Shown here: piece by piece, positions 23,751 to 36,096 of the stretch
Layout: each line of letters opens with the position of its first letter
Numbering within the stretch: position 1 is the first letter of the stretch
NCBI GenBank assembly: GCA_914767715.1
Contig: OU612067.1
Span: 10,416,001-10,480,000, forward strand
Source: Membranipora membranacea
Taxonomy: Eukaryota; Bryozoa; Gymnolaemata; Cheilostomatida; Membraniporidae
Reading direction: 5' to 3'
Length of the DNA stretch: 64,000 nt
Notes under the pieces: model-generated
What the model saw: the letters and a program-made list of their open reading frames with translations, nothing else
Database searches by the model: none
What the model was told of the DNA's origin: nothing
Program-made: the position numbers and the translations under genes

Positions 23751-24271
23751 ATAATTTAGTCAACAATTCTCTGCTTTGGATCCTTCCAAGTCATATAATT
23801 TTAAACCTAACGTGTATCTAGAAGGAAGTAACACAATCAAGCACCATGTAAAAATTCCGGACCAGTTATCGCTCTTAGAATTCATAGCGAAGCACACGAT
23901 AATACTATATCTATTCAAAGCTCTTATGGGTGTTATCAACTGCATAGCAGTGAAGCTTCTATGACTCACAGTATATTTTAACTCAAGCATCGAGATTGGT
24001 AGCGCGATTCAACATATAATAATAATAATATCAACTTTTTATTTGCTATTCAATGCTTACATAAGATTCATCACATCTATTTAGCGCACTCCTGTACAAG
24101 GTAGGAGTGGGCAAGCTAGGCTATTGTTCGGAGAGCTCACCTCCTTTAGCAGAATGGGTAGTGACCGGGATTCGAACCTGCAACTCTCAGATTGAGAAGC
24201 CCGAATCCTTACCACTACGCCACCCTGCCTGCTTCACTTGGAACGTTATTCACAGCTTTGTCTTCTCCACC
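23751..24271 (+). promoter_or_regulatory. Type A promoter and 5' UTR of R5, split by a SINE
   Basis: ETS-like TAGAAGGAAGTAAC near 23819 and TATA-like TATATTTTA at 23972 match the other type A copies. A 215-base SINE (24016-24230) separates them from the ATG, lying where the transcription start or 5' UTR would be expected. It may alter expression of R5 relative to R2 and R3. Confidence 0.45.
24016..24230 (-). mobile_element. tRNA-derived SINE in the 5' flank of R5
   Basis: On the minus strand it starts with a tRNA-like head: A box TGGCGTAGTGGTAAGGA, B box GGTTCGAATCCC. A tRNA-unrelated body follows, ending in a TTA-type repeat tail. R2 and R3 have the empty site (AACATCCAGCTTCACTTGG continuous). 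Diverged copies of the same family occur at 30291-30525 and 60871-60980. Confidence 0.8.
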
Positions 24272-27200
24272 ATGAGAGAAAGGATATTTGTAGTGCTTCT
24301 TTGGGGAATATCGACTTACTGTATGCTGGCAACAGGTGAGTCTTTGAGTTGAGTATGATCTAGTATTGAGAATTCAATTCCAGTGGAGGTCACTTTCTAC
24401 AATGAACTTATATAATTATGTTGTTTTAGGGCTTCAGGTTCATCAATCAAAGGTTTTCTATTCATCTTAATTATTCTCTTTGCGTATTTATAACAAACCT
24501 AATAAAGACAATCTTGGCTGTATGTTTGAACCCCAATACCTATTAAGAGCATTCCCATTTACTTCTTCAAAATAAACTTGAGCACTATTGATGCCAGAAA
24601 CAGTACTCTATATTGCTAAATGCTTTGAGACAAATTAGGTTTGCATTTTATTATCAGGCTCAACTTTTGGAGGGAATTCTGACGGTGATCCTTGTGTCCT
24701 CCCATACACAAATTCTCATACTGAATATTACACTTGTACTTATTCAAATCAACGTGGCTACTGGTGTTCAACAACAGGTGATTATGATCAAGATGGCGCA
24801 TGGGGAAGATGTAGAGGTGAGTGATCAATACTGTATTGTCCATTCAATTGGCAATGAGGTAAACTAACACAGGCAAAATTACCCCACTACTTTTCTTCTA
24901 ACATTTGCTTGAATTTTATTTGTTTCAAACTTTTAGACTAGTACATATTTGGCAGACAGGCTCAATAATGTTGACCATGCTTTTATTCAGTAGCTAGTAT
25001 GTACTGGCTGTGACTGGCAAGACCTAGATAGATTGCGACTACAAACTGCAGGCAAAATTGTTCAAGCCATATCGAAGCTAACTTTGCTTCTCACGATAGA
25101 ACACAATTTATTACTTTTAGATACATCAGAAGCGGAGAGCGGTGTATATGTGATGTTAGATGGTAAAGATCAGAATATCACACATCAAACAGGAACTATG
25201 ATCAGTCACAGAGGATATCCACAGCAGAACTACCCGGACAATGTGGAAAGTACCCTGAGAATAAGAGAAAATGGATTCTTATCAGTGACCCTGTACGTCT
25301 TAGACTTTAAGCTTCATGACAATCGGGATTCAAATGAGGACTGCTATGATTATTTGCAAATTAATGATGTGAAGTACTGTGAAAACGACCTAGCCCAAGG
25401 GGAGAGTAAAACTTACTTCAGCGCCAACGGAGAATTCAGTTTCAGGTTCCATACAAGCACTGTAAATGACGAAAGAGGATTCAGGCTTCAGTACAGTTAT
25501 GAGGGTAAGTTGGAGGCAGCAGCAGACCCAAATAAATTGGTTTGTAAAAAGATTTGTCCCTCAAAATACAAAGTTAATGAGCAATACTTAGAGTCATCAC
25601 ACCTATACTGACTGTTCCTTTTGAATATTGCTCCATTCTAACTACTTAACAGGTTAATAGAAAAGATTTCATATCACCTTGATACTTTCCAACTACTACC
25701 CCTAAAAAAGCATCCAAATGCTTCCTAGGGCCAAACAATTTATTGTTGGATAATGTCGTTGTCAGTTTGTCTACCAGCATGAAAATACTCGGAAAACATT
25801 CATTGTTATATCTGCTCCTTTCTTTATCTATTTATTATGTCATCCTTTGTATGTCATCCAAACCTACCATGTCATCCACCTTCATGAGACTCTATCTTCA
25901 GCCTGCGCTGCCATTCTCATATATTGGTGCATTGGTTATTTTGATGCTATGAATCATTTCATGAAAGGATCATCATAAGCATCAAAGATTCACTCACACC
26001 CAAATGATGTTATGTTTCAGATGTCATTGCAATTTACAAGCCTTCACAGAGCCCAAACCAGGAGATAGACAAGAAGCAAGGATATGTTATAAGTCATACA
26101 AACTTCCCTGAATATTACACAGCTAACATTGAATCATCTCTGACTATCACAGGATTACAGCCTCAGCAGACGGTACAGGTCAAGTTCCTGGTATTCAATT
26201 TGTTTTACCATCCTCAATACCCTGGCTGTGATTATGACTTTCTGCTTATTTCTGGGTCTATTCATGATAATGGGATAAAACTTTGCAATGACCCTAGCAG
26301 GGAACCTACAACAGATAGATGGTACAACTTCAGAGTTTCAAGCTCTAGTCTTACATTCGGATTTACCACTAACGCGAACGCACACTCTGTCAGACCTGGA
26401 TTCTTCTTTCAGTACCAAGGTCAGTAAAAAAATTGAAAGCAAAACTTGTTGAGCAACAAAGGACGAGGATGATTTGTATTGGGTGGCTTCATGACAAGAA
26501 AGGTTAGAGCAGAACACCAAGCATGTTTTGATAATGATATAACTATAAAATAATGGAATATAACAGCCATTTGGCTGATCGGGTAGATTGTGAAAATAAA
26601 GATAAAAACAATCAATCGCTTTGTACTCATTCCTGTCTCTACTATAGTTTTAGAGCCTGTGACAACAACCTCTACCAGTATACCATCTACTGCTACACCC
26701 GCCACAACCGAACCATCAACGTCTACAACCCGCCCAGCAACCATCAGAACAACAACAATAACAACAACGACATCAACAACAACCACAGAAACCCCCGCAA
26801 CATATGAAAGTAGCAGCATTTCACCTACAAGACATGACAATACGGATGGTAGAACATTCACAATGTCATTTCAAAGTACTCACAGTCACAACTCAGCAGG
26901 AACAGAGACTACACAACTGAACATTATAGGTGAATCAGGATAATGATAAATGATGAATAAGCTACAAATTATGTTACAAAAATAAAGATGGATGGGGTAA
27001 ACATAATCGTATAAACAGTATCGATACAGTTTTTATTTTATAGTGTGAGTTGTCTTTTCATTTCCTCCAAGCCAACAACTCAACAACACCACATAACACA
27101 AAGTTTAGCTACTCAACATATATATCATAGTATATTATTCATACAGATGGAAATACAGTAAACGATGATGGCCAAATGCAGACAAGTAACTCTGTGGCAT

Positions 27201-28700
27201 TAGGGGCTGGGATTGGAGCAGCAGCTTCGGTCATCCTTCTATCAGTTATCATAGCAGCTCTGGTGGTACTCAAACGACGTTTGCATGAAGCAAAGTCAGT
27301 TTCTATTCATGGAGGGATAATGGGTACGAAAAAATGCCAAATCAAATATCCTCTTATACCCAAGAATATTGCATGATGAAAATAGCGTTCAATTAAAATG
27401 TCCTATTGTTATCCGAGTAAAAATGTGGTTGAAGCATTGATAGTCATTTATTTGGTGTTTAGGTCAAGATGAAGGCAGAATTTTCTCTTTACAGACTTCC
27501 AATTAATATTTCTATACCTTAAAGTTTACCTTTTTTTTGACTTTCTGAAAATCAAAATATTCCTAGTTATTTCTTTAGCGCTACTCTGTGGTACTAATCG
27601 AAATCAAAACAACAAAACTTTTCAACAATTGGTTATCATATTAAGTCTACTTGAAAGTATTTCTCCCATGTTAGACTTATTCATTTTATATAAATGTAGA
27701 CAAAAGAGAGAACCAGAAAATGAATACACATCTGCTGATCCCACTTTTGATAATCCACATATCTACATGTCTGTTATCAATCCTGATGCTGGTAAGGTCT
27801 CTCAATTGTCAGTGACATTCTTACCAACTACATCATCATCAACACAATTTGTCTGTATCCATACTGTCTGGCAGAGGAAATACAATCACCGTTCCCATGA
27901 TCAAGGTCATTCATATACCAACATACATATCCCACGCCATTTACGTTTCACTTATGACATTAACAAATACAACAGCATGGAGAATTATGCTAGGTGCGTC
28001 TGTAAAAAGTGTGTATATTTTAAAGGGATGTACAACTCCACTTTCACCAGCCCCTACGATTACGTTGAGACATCTGTAGACTATGTAAATAATAGTGCAG
28101 AGTACGAGCAGATTTCGAACACTGCCAGTGGCGCTTATGAGAACACACAGAGTAAACAAAGGTAAATCAGCATAATATATGATATATTATATATTATATA
28201 CCTCAGTATTTAATCATCGCATCATAAAAATAAAGACTCAAGGGGCAGGAGAGGAAAGGATACCGGATCGGAAATATCAGAACTGCTATTTATCCTTCTC
28301 ATTCTCTTCCTGATAAAATCTAGTATTTAACAAATGTAGGTTGTGGATGTGATTTTATGTCACAAAGCCATCAATCATAGGTCAATGTATGTAAAAACAT
28401 AAAAATGTGTCATAATCCATAATTAAAGTCATGCACCCAGATAAATATGGTTTTTGGGATTGCGAACATGAGTTAGTGTTCACAAAAAAATAATGATTAT
28501 AAGGAAACATCTGAGAAAAGGTTCACCCGGGAAGCCCAGAAGTATTTAAAATTTATAAATTACTCTCACGATTTACTTACAGAATCACTAAGTATGATGA
28601 ATCAGAGTACACTTCTGCTACAGCTGTCGCTGACTGTGATGTCCACATTTATACATTAGCAGCTTCTGGTTCTTCTGACAAAATTCAAAACTGTGGATAA
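24272..28700 (+). CDS. R5: intact FN2-CUB-CUB-stalk-TM receptor with class I tyrosine tail
   Basis: Exons: 24272-24335 (signal peptide), 24658-24816 (FN2, GDYDQDGAWGRC), 25121-25504 (CUB1), 26021-26419 (CUB2), 26654-26929 (Thr-rich stalk, 92 codons), 27147-27294 (TM; donor GTCAGT), 27700-27791, 28026-28161 and 28583-28700 (tail, stop TAA). Total 1776 bases, 591 aa, no stop or frameshift. Each CUB has only two Cys (DCYDYL...KYC; GCDYDFL...KLC), so the N-terminal disulphide of classical CUB domains is absent. The tail has EYTSAD, HIYMSV, ITIM-like SPYDYV, VDYVNN, EYEQI, AYENT, EYTSAT and HIYTLA. YDYV and YEQI are 12 residues apart, an ITAM-like spacing but with V in the first site. Expected to be a plasma-membrane receptor signalling through SH2 proteins; this is inference. 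Confidence 0.82.
27792..28025 (+). other. Stop-free 234-base intron in the R5 tail (possible exitron)
   Basis: Third copy of the open, frame-preserving intron. The open frame here runs from 27629 through 28161, so both the upstream intron end and this intron lack stops. Confidence 0.45.
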
Positions 28701-29890
28701 GCGAGATACAGGTATCCAAATTGTCTATAGTGAATTTTTAGGCGCTGGGCAGTTGATACTTATAGGATTCATTTATCTTATCGCATAAATATTTCCTTAT
28801 AATCTTTTTGTATTTGATATTTAATATAAATTTGATGTTTTATCTCATGTACAATGCTTAGAAATCATTTTTTCTAAACGATTTTAATAGGCGTTTTATA
28901 ACTAAACTTTATTGTTATTATTATCACGCTCAACATTATATAATTTCAAAACAAACACATGACAATGACACTTAATCGATCTGTCTGCGACAATGTTGTT
29001 AGTGGTTTGGTAGCAGGAAATAGTATCTATTAGAAAATGAATTGTAAAGGCTTCAAAATTTCCCTACAATTTAATAATCGCTATGAGAGGTTACAGAAAT
29101 CAAATAAATATAGAATTGTTAGTCAGCAAAATGGGATATAGGCTGAGAATTTACTACTATAAGCTAACAGAAACTTTTTTAATGGATAACAGAAACTTTT
29201 TTCTGTTATCCATTACAAGGAAGTAAATGATGGAATAACTTCATGTTAAGAAATTTTAGCACCAAATATCTCTCATTGGCTCAACAGTTGCAGCTCTGCC
29301 ATCTCAGATCACATCAGGGAAATGAAGTTACAATTTCCAGTCTCAAGAACTCCTGATCAAAGTATAATATAGCCCAAGCAGAGACAAGTCGCATCACCCT
29401 TCTAAAAAGAACTTCTCTTGATTGTTCTTTCCATGATACATGTTTTCATTATCACCACTAACTGATGATCACTTTACACTGTACCAATGGGATACTGCAC
29501 ATAAGGCACTTTGCATATTTTGGTACAACTGAGCGAAGCATGAAAAATGAAACCTAAGGGAACGCTGAGGGAATCATGTTCTCATGATTACATGATACAC
29601 AACTCCCTACAATGAAAAACATTTTCCTTGCAGCTGAATTTGTTAGTGCCTTTATCTTCATCGCTTCTAATCAGACCATCTCAATAATGGTACGTGTTAC
29701 TGAAAAATAGCTCAGCACAATATGTTGACAATAGCACCTATAGTGTGATCAATCTATAAATAACTGCTTCCTTCTTGCTAAGATTAAGTTATACTAATAC
29801 TTGATTTTTACGGCTGATATAGCTTTGTTCAGTCGATGAAATTTGCTTTTGTCTTTGTGTAATCACATGACAAAATGTTCTGATAATTAA
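28701..29890. other. Intergenic region between R5 and R6
   Basis: Homologous to 7359-8559 and 22567-23750, slightly more diverged. No gene. Contains the conserved stem-loop (29180-29215) and AATAAA at 29103-29108. Confidence 0.6.
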
Positions 29891-30192
29891 GTCAACAATT
29901 CTCTGCTTTTGATCCTTTCAAGTCATATAATTTTCAACCTAGCGTGTATCTAGAAGGAAGTAACACAATCAAGCACAATGTAAAAATTCCGGACCAGTTA
30001 TCGTTCTTAGAATTCATAGCGACACACACGATAATACTACATCTATGCAAAATTCATAAGTGTGTGTGATCACGTGCATAGCAGTAAAGCTTCAACAATT
30101 CACAGTATTTTTCACCCCAAGCATTGAGATTGGTAGTGCTATTCAAATCAAGCTCCACTTCGAACATGATTTAGGGCTTTGACTTTTCAACC
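29891..30192 (+). promoter_or_regulatory. Type A promoter and 5' UTR of R6
   Basis: ETS-like TAGAAGGAAGTAAC at 29951 is kept, 242 bases before the ATG. The TATA-like sequence is degraded (GTATTTTTCAC near 30104). Confidence 0.4.
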
Positions 30193-33100
30193 ATGAGGAA
30201 TATTGAAGTGTTTCTTTGCGGAATATCAAGTTACTGTATGCTGGTAACAGGTGAGTCTTTGAGTTGAGTCTTTGAGTATCTTCTAGTATAGGGTGGCAGG
30301 GTGGAATAGGATAATAGCTTTTCAATCTGAAAGTTGCAGGTGTGAGTACCAGTCACTACCTATGCTGCTAATGGAGGATAGCTCTTCATATATAACCCTA
30401 GCTTGCCCACTCTTATCTTTTACAAGAATTTTCTAAATACATCAGTTGTATTATGTATCATTGATCTTATGTGAGCATATTCTCATCGACCCTAAGGGGG
30501 GCACAATAGCCAATTAAAAATTATTAAGAATTCCGCTCCAGTGGAGGTGACGCTCATCAATAAAATAATAATGTTTCAATATAGAAAATTTGCTATGGTG
30601 TAACAACTCACCAGTTCAGCTACAAGGTCTACCATGCCCAGTAGGCAATCAATAGTCTAAGATCTTTTGAATGCCCAGGGTATGTTGTTGTTGTTGTTGG
30701 TCCAGGTTCAACAATCTAAGGTTTTCAAATCATCTCAGCTGACTCTTAGCGTATAAAACAAACTTAAAAAAGAGAACCTTGGCTGTATGTTTGAACCCCA
30801 AGACCCATTAGGGACATTCCTCGCTACCTCTGCAATAACAAGAATGGTTTCCGGTGGGCACGAGCAACTTGAGCACTATTGATCCTGTCCTGTCCTGTAT
30901 ATTGAAATATATTACTGAATGCTTTGAGACAAACTTGGTTTTGCATATTCATCTCAGGATCAACATTTGGAGGAAATTCTGACGGCGATCCTTGTGTCCT
31001 CCCATTCACAAACTATAATACTCAGTATTACACCTGTCCTTATTGGTTTTCACGTGGCTACTGGTGCTCAACAACAGCTGATTACGATCAAGATGGTGCA
31101 TGGGGAAGATGTGAAGGTGAGTGATCAATACTTTATTGTCCTTCCAATTGGCATTCAAGTTAAATACTGCGGGGAAAAATACCCTTCTTCTTTTAATTTG
31201 GAAATTTTTCTTAATTTTCATAGTTTTAAACTCTTAGACCAGTACATTTTCTGCCAAACAGGCTTAATAATGTCCACCATGTTTTGATTTAGTAGCTAGT
31301 ATGTACTGAAGATCTTTGAGTGTGGTTGGAAAGACTTAGATAGAGTGGGACTGCATACGGCAGGAAAAATGGTTCCAGACATATTGAAGCTCACTTTGCC
31401 TTTCATAGTGATAGAACAAATTTTTTTGGTTCCAGATACATCAGAAGCAGAGAGTGGTGTATATGTGATGTTAGATGGAAAAGATCAGCTCATCACACAT
31501 CAGAGAGGTACTATAATCAGTCACAGAGGATACCCACATCAGGACTATTCTAACAGAGTAGCCAGTACCCTGAGAATAAGAGGAGATGGATTGTTATCAG
31601 TGACCTTGAACGTCTTAGACTTTGAGCTTGATGACAATCGGGATTCAAATGGAGACTGCTTTGACTTTTTGCAAATTGATGATGATGTGAAGTACTGTGG
31701 GAAAGAACTGAACCATTGGGAGAACAAAACATATATCAGTGGATACACAGAATCAAGTCTCAAGTTTCATACAAGCTCTAAATATGTAGAAAGAGGATTC
31801 AGACTTCAGTACAGCTATGAGGGTAAGTTTTCAGCAGCAGACCTAGAAGGGGACTGAAAACATTTACCAACAGAGACAATTGAACTCTGCACTGAAAACA
31901 TAAAAAGTCAAATTATTTCAAACCCAAACAGGTAATATAACAACATAACCCTGTTGAGCCCCTTGTAGCATATGCTCATGAGCTATGGTTGTTCATAATT
32001 CTTATAATTAGTGAAATCTGTGTTTTATTTAGATTCGAGCTGTACCACGGGTAGACTTCCACAAGCTTACAGCCACCTTCGGCTTGGTGGTAACTCAGGA
32101 GAACATGGTTTTACAGTGTCAGCGGAATGTAAAATCAGATCTCCTTCAATTGATGACACCTTCTACTGTAACAGCATCAATGGTGAATGGACTGTAGAAA
32201 ACAGTGGGAAAGGAACCTCACCATGTTTTCATATTCTTGGTATGAAATCACATCAAATTACTATAGATCTCGGGTCAATTATTCGAGTATATTGGCCATA
32301 ATTACATACTCTAATTTGAGTCTGATTCATGAACCTGCATAATGAATGATCAAAAATCAAGCTCAGCTAAGCCGCTTAAATGTCCTTACATCACATTTAC
32401 AGCAAGTTCCTAACTTTACGAAACATATTAGATGGGATAATCATTTGCACGGATGATAATTCAGGGTATCCAAGTTGTCAACTCCTCATTAATTCCCACT
32501 GCACTGACCAGCCACTATATGCCCTCAATTCATCTACCAACAGTTGCTCCTTTCTTGTTGTATTAATTATGTCATCTTCTTCATATCATCCACCTTCATG
32601 AGACTCTCTCTTCAATCTGCATTCCCATATTCAAATATTACTGTATATCAACTTGTTTGATGCCATCAATATTGTCACCATACATTACATTCAACCGTTA
32701 CACACCAAAATGATGTAATTTTTCAGATGCCATTGCAATTGACACCCCAGGCCAGGAGACAAACATGAAACAAGGATATGTGATCAGTCATACAGACTTC
32801 CCTGATGATTACACAGCCAACATCAACTCCTCTCTGACTATCACAGGATTACAGCCTCAGCAGACTGTACAGGTCAAGTTCCTGGTGTTCAATCTGTATT
32901 ACGACTCCTACTACCCTGGCTGTGATTATGACTTTCTGGTTATCTCTGGGTCTACTCATGATCATGAGATGAAATATTGTAGTGACCCTAGCACTGAACC
33001 TACAATAGATAGATGGTACAACATTGGAGTTTCAAGCTCTAGTCTTACATTCGGATTTATCACTAACATGTACACGAGCACTGTCGGATCTGGATTCTAC

Positions 33101-36096
33101 TTTCAGTACCAAGGTCAGTGGAAGTTGAAAGCATAATCTTCTTTCTTTATTTTAGCAACAAAAAGTTGTTTTGGGTAGCTCCATGATATTGAAGGAGAGA
33201 TCAGAACACCACACATGTTTGGCAAATTATGGAATGTGGTAGCTTCGGGGTTTAATTAGATAGATTGGGGTAATGTACATCACAAAATCGATAGAATTGT
33301 ACTTCCTTACCTTCCATATAACCACAATCAACAACTACAATTCTGTCTGTCTTATAGTTTTGGAGCTGGTGACAACAACATCTACCAGTATAAGACCAGC
33401 AACGCTCCTTCAAAGCAATAACAGCCACGGATCAACTGGATCAGAAGCTACCCAGCCAAACATCACAGGTGAAAGAGATCAAGGCTTTAACTCCTTGATA
33501 AGATAAACATTACTTAAATTAAACAGGAATTAAAACTGAACTGGATAACAATATAAACTTTGCTCGTGTAATACAAAAAATAGCAATGGCAAGTTGTTCC
33601 ATTCTAACAACAACAGTGTCTTTACTTTGATTGGCTACGGTGTTGTGCCATATCATGTTACATAGTTACATAAATACTGTCACCAAATATCATCGTGTTG
33701 AATCAGAAAATACCACAAATTTGTTGGATGAAAGTGTGAGTTATTTCCTGTTGTCTTAAAACTCCCAATCTTGCAGGCTATTGAAACATATTGACATATT
33801 TCAATATTGCTGTTACAGATGAAAACCCTGTAGGCGGTAATGGTCGAACGCAGCGAGGGAATAAGTCTGTAGCAATGGGAGCCGTGATAGGAGCAGCGGC
33901 TTTGGTCATTATAGCAGTAATCATAGCGGTACTGATAGTGTTCAAACGTCGCCAGCAAAAAGCAAAGTTAGCTCTTAGTCAAAAATAACTAGAATTCTCT
34001 TCAACTTTGTTAGGTTAGGTCATAGAAGCTCCACAACATTACTTTCAAGTCTATACAAGTCTTTGCATGATCTGCACTCTTGAATCTGGTACGACATGGC
34101 TACACAATTATTAACCAGTCATGTTATTTTCAATTAATTATCCTCCCTCAAGAAAAGACATACTAAGTTGCTTCAGCCCTGCTAATTCTGCCACTGATAG
34201 TTATAGGCACACCATGCAAGTTCTTTGCTATCAAGCGAGAAGTCCCGGGTTCGATTCCCGCTCTCGTCTTGAGGGATTTACCCTGGCTTCTCACTAACCA
34301 CAAACCAGAAACCACAAAACTCAAATCATACTTCAACCCAAAACTCTCACAAATCACACACATCTCAGACTCAGACAACTCTTGTAATCACAAAAACCAA
34401 CCGATGGAACTACTCATTCTTCTAACATCAAGGATGTGTTCTATAAGTAATAATCAAAATTGTCCCGGGGTCTTTGAGCACTATGGGTGTCGATCACCTG
34501 TTCTCTGGAGAGTACGGTCTCATACCACTACCCTCCCCTACATAAGACAAGACAAGACCATGCAAGTTCTACAGATGAATGCAATTTGCTATACTGTATG
34601 CACATTTTCCCGCTATAAATGATTAATATTTTTTAACAGAGGCTCATCAGAGAGCGGACCAACTTATTGGTACACCAATGCCACTTCTGCTGAGAACACT
34701 CCTCAAGTCCGCATGTCGGCATTAAACTCAGATCCAGGTATATTTGCGGCCATAGAATTGATAATAAACCTAGACAGGACACTATATGGAGCATTAGCAT
34801 TAAGGCACTGAGGCATTTAATTGTGGGTGACGTAACGACATTGAAAGGTGTAGAAGCAATGATGCTATCATTGATTTACTGTCCAAAATCCAGGTGTTTT
34901 GTAGATAGCTCGATCAGTTTTGATCAGACTTTGAGTTTGAAAATTACAATAGATTTTTCAGCTTGTACTGAACACTTTGATACTAATTTTAGGCAATCAT
35001 TTTTTTGAAGAAGCAATAACATCAAGTTGATAACAAGATGCTGCTGATTGTAAAGCAATTTTCAAATTCAAAATCAGATCAATTTGATCAAGTTATGAAC
35101 AAAAAACCTGGATTATGGACAGTTAATCAATGATAGCATCATTGCTTCTACACCTTCCAATGGCGTTGCGTCCCTCCACAATCAGGTGCCTCACTTCAGC
35201 TGTATATGGTGTCCTGTCTAGGTTTATTATTAACTATTTTGCTATTAATTGGAAAAAAGTTGACATCCCTCCAGTGGCCTAATAATATTCTTAATCACCT
35301 ACCTACTCTGAGCTCTGGTCTACTGCTAGCAATAATATTGTCTTCTCCTATATCAATGTGGTGTTCTGCGCTCATGTGATTGGCAATGGAAGCCATGCTA
35401 ATGTTCATAAATTCATTGAAATTGTTTCTTAACAGATATTGACAACTACTATGATATGCCTGAGTCAGCAGGAACCAATAATAGAGCAGCATTCTCCAAG
35501 AATGGAGCACATTACTCTGCAGGGAAAGGTGATAGTGAGGCAGACTATGACATGGCTGAGCAAGTGGATACAGGTGTGGTATATCACCTAGCTGATGCGG
35601 AAATAGAAACCTCTCAGTACACACTAGCAGAGGAGGTAACCCCTTATGGAACAAAGAGAGGTGCACATGCTGATGGGAAAGAAAAAGGACATGTCGATGA
35701 ATATGAGCTGGCTGACTCGACAGCTGAGGATTATGCCAACATTGAATCTCTTGACAGGTAATATAACTAACTAGTTCTAGGGTCATGCTGTCTAGGTTTG
35801 GGGGAGGCAGGTGGCCCTCCCAACCAGATATCCAGGCTGTAATCTTATGAAACATGGTAAAACTAAGGCATTCGGAAATAATTACTAGAGAATAGCATCT
35901 ATTTGATTATACAAGGAGGTTGTTCAACATTTGCTTTCAATTTTTTTATGTAATTTTCTTCAATCATTTCAGAGCTGAAGCGGGCAATACTCTTGGAGTG
36001 GAATATTCTTCGGTTCTAGCCACAACAAAGACTAGAAAGACGATTGGTGACATTGGAGTGACAGAGCTTGTAGATAATGTACTGTATGGTACTTAG
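30193..36096 (+). CDS. R6: intact full-architecture receptor, FN2-CUB-sushi-CUB-short stalk-TM-class II tail
   Basis: Exons: 30193-30250 (signal peptide MRNIEVFLCGISSYCMLVT), 30958-31116 (FN2: CVLPF, YYTC, GYWCSTT, WGRC), 31436-31822 (CUB1), 32033-32239 (sushi-like: C, AEC, FYC, GEW, PC), 32727-33113 (CUB2), 33358-33468 (stalk, only 37 codons), 33819-33966 (TM, AAALVIIAVIIAVLIVF then KRR), 34640-34737, 35436-35757 and 35973-36096 (tail, stop TAG). Total 2001 bases, 666 aa, all phases agree. It is the only intact copy with every module. The stalk acceptor differs: the usual TTTTAG is TTTTGG, so the TATAG six bases upstream is probably used, keeping frame. Tail motifs: YYDMPE, DYDMAE, VYHLAD, QYTLAE, DEYELAD, EDYANIE, VEYSSV and LYGT. 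Most tyrosines are preceded by acidic residues, as in kinase substrates. Recognition role inferred. Confidence 0.82.
30291..30525 (+). mobile_element. Diverged tRNA-derived SINE in R6 intron 1
   Basis: The start GGGTGGCAGGGTGG, the middle CAATCTGAAAGTTGCAGGTG and the body CCCTAGCTTGCCCACTC match the minus strand of the R5 SINE (24016-24230). It is absent from intron 1 of R2, R3 and R5, but a relic lies at the matching position in R8. Confidence 0.65.
34211..34570 (+). mobile_element. SINE-like insertion with 14-bp target-site duplication in R6
   Basis: The direct repeat ACCATGCAAGTTCT is present at 34211-34224 and 34557-34570. Between them lie 332 bases starting with a T-arm-like CCCGGGTTCGATTCCCG and ending in an (ACAAG) tail. 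The same intron of R3 (about 14500-14520) shows the uninterrupted site. The A box half of the tRNA is missing, so it is either 5'-truncated or of an unusual type. Confidence 0.75.
34761..35230. mobile_element. Foldback (inverted-repeat) transposon in R6 tail intron
   Basis: Long terminal inverted repeats of about 130 bases: 34761 to about 34896 (starting ATAATAAACCTAGACAGGAC) and about 35101-35230 (ending GTCCTGTCTAGGTTTATTAT) are near-complements with scattered mismatches. About 200 bases of AT-rich sequence lie between, with no transposase. It is absent from the R3 intron. It looks like a non-autonomous DNA element of MITE or foldback type. Confidence 0.7.

Noticed and set aside
34163-34378. 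Minus-strand ORF with RAGIEPGTSRL
   Set aside because: This peptide is the usual false translation of a tRNA T-arm (B box) in SINEs.
35295-35855. 186-aa minus-strand ORF opposite the R6 tail exon
   Set aside because: It is the antisense shadow of a well-supported tail exon (35436-35757); the sense frame has matching paralogue and phases.
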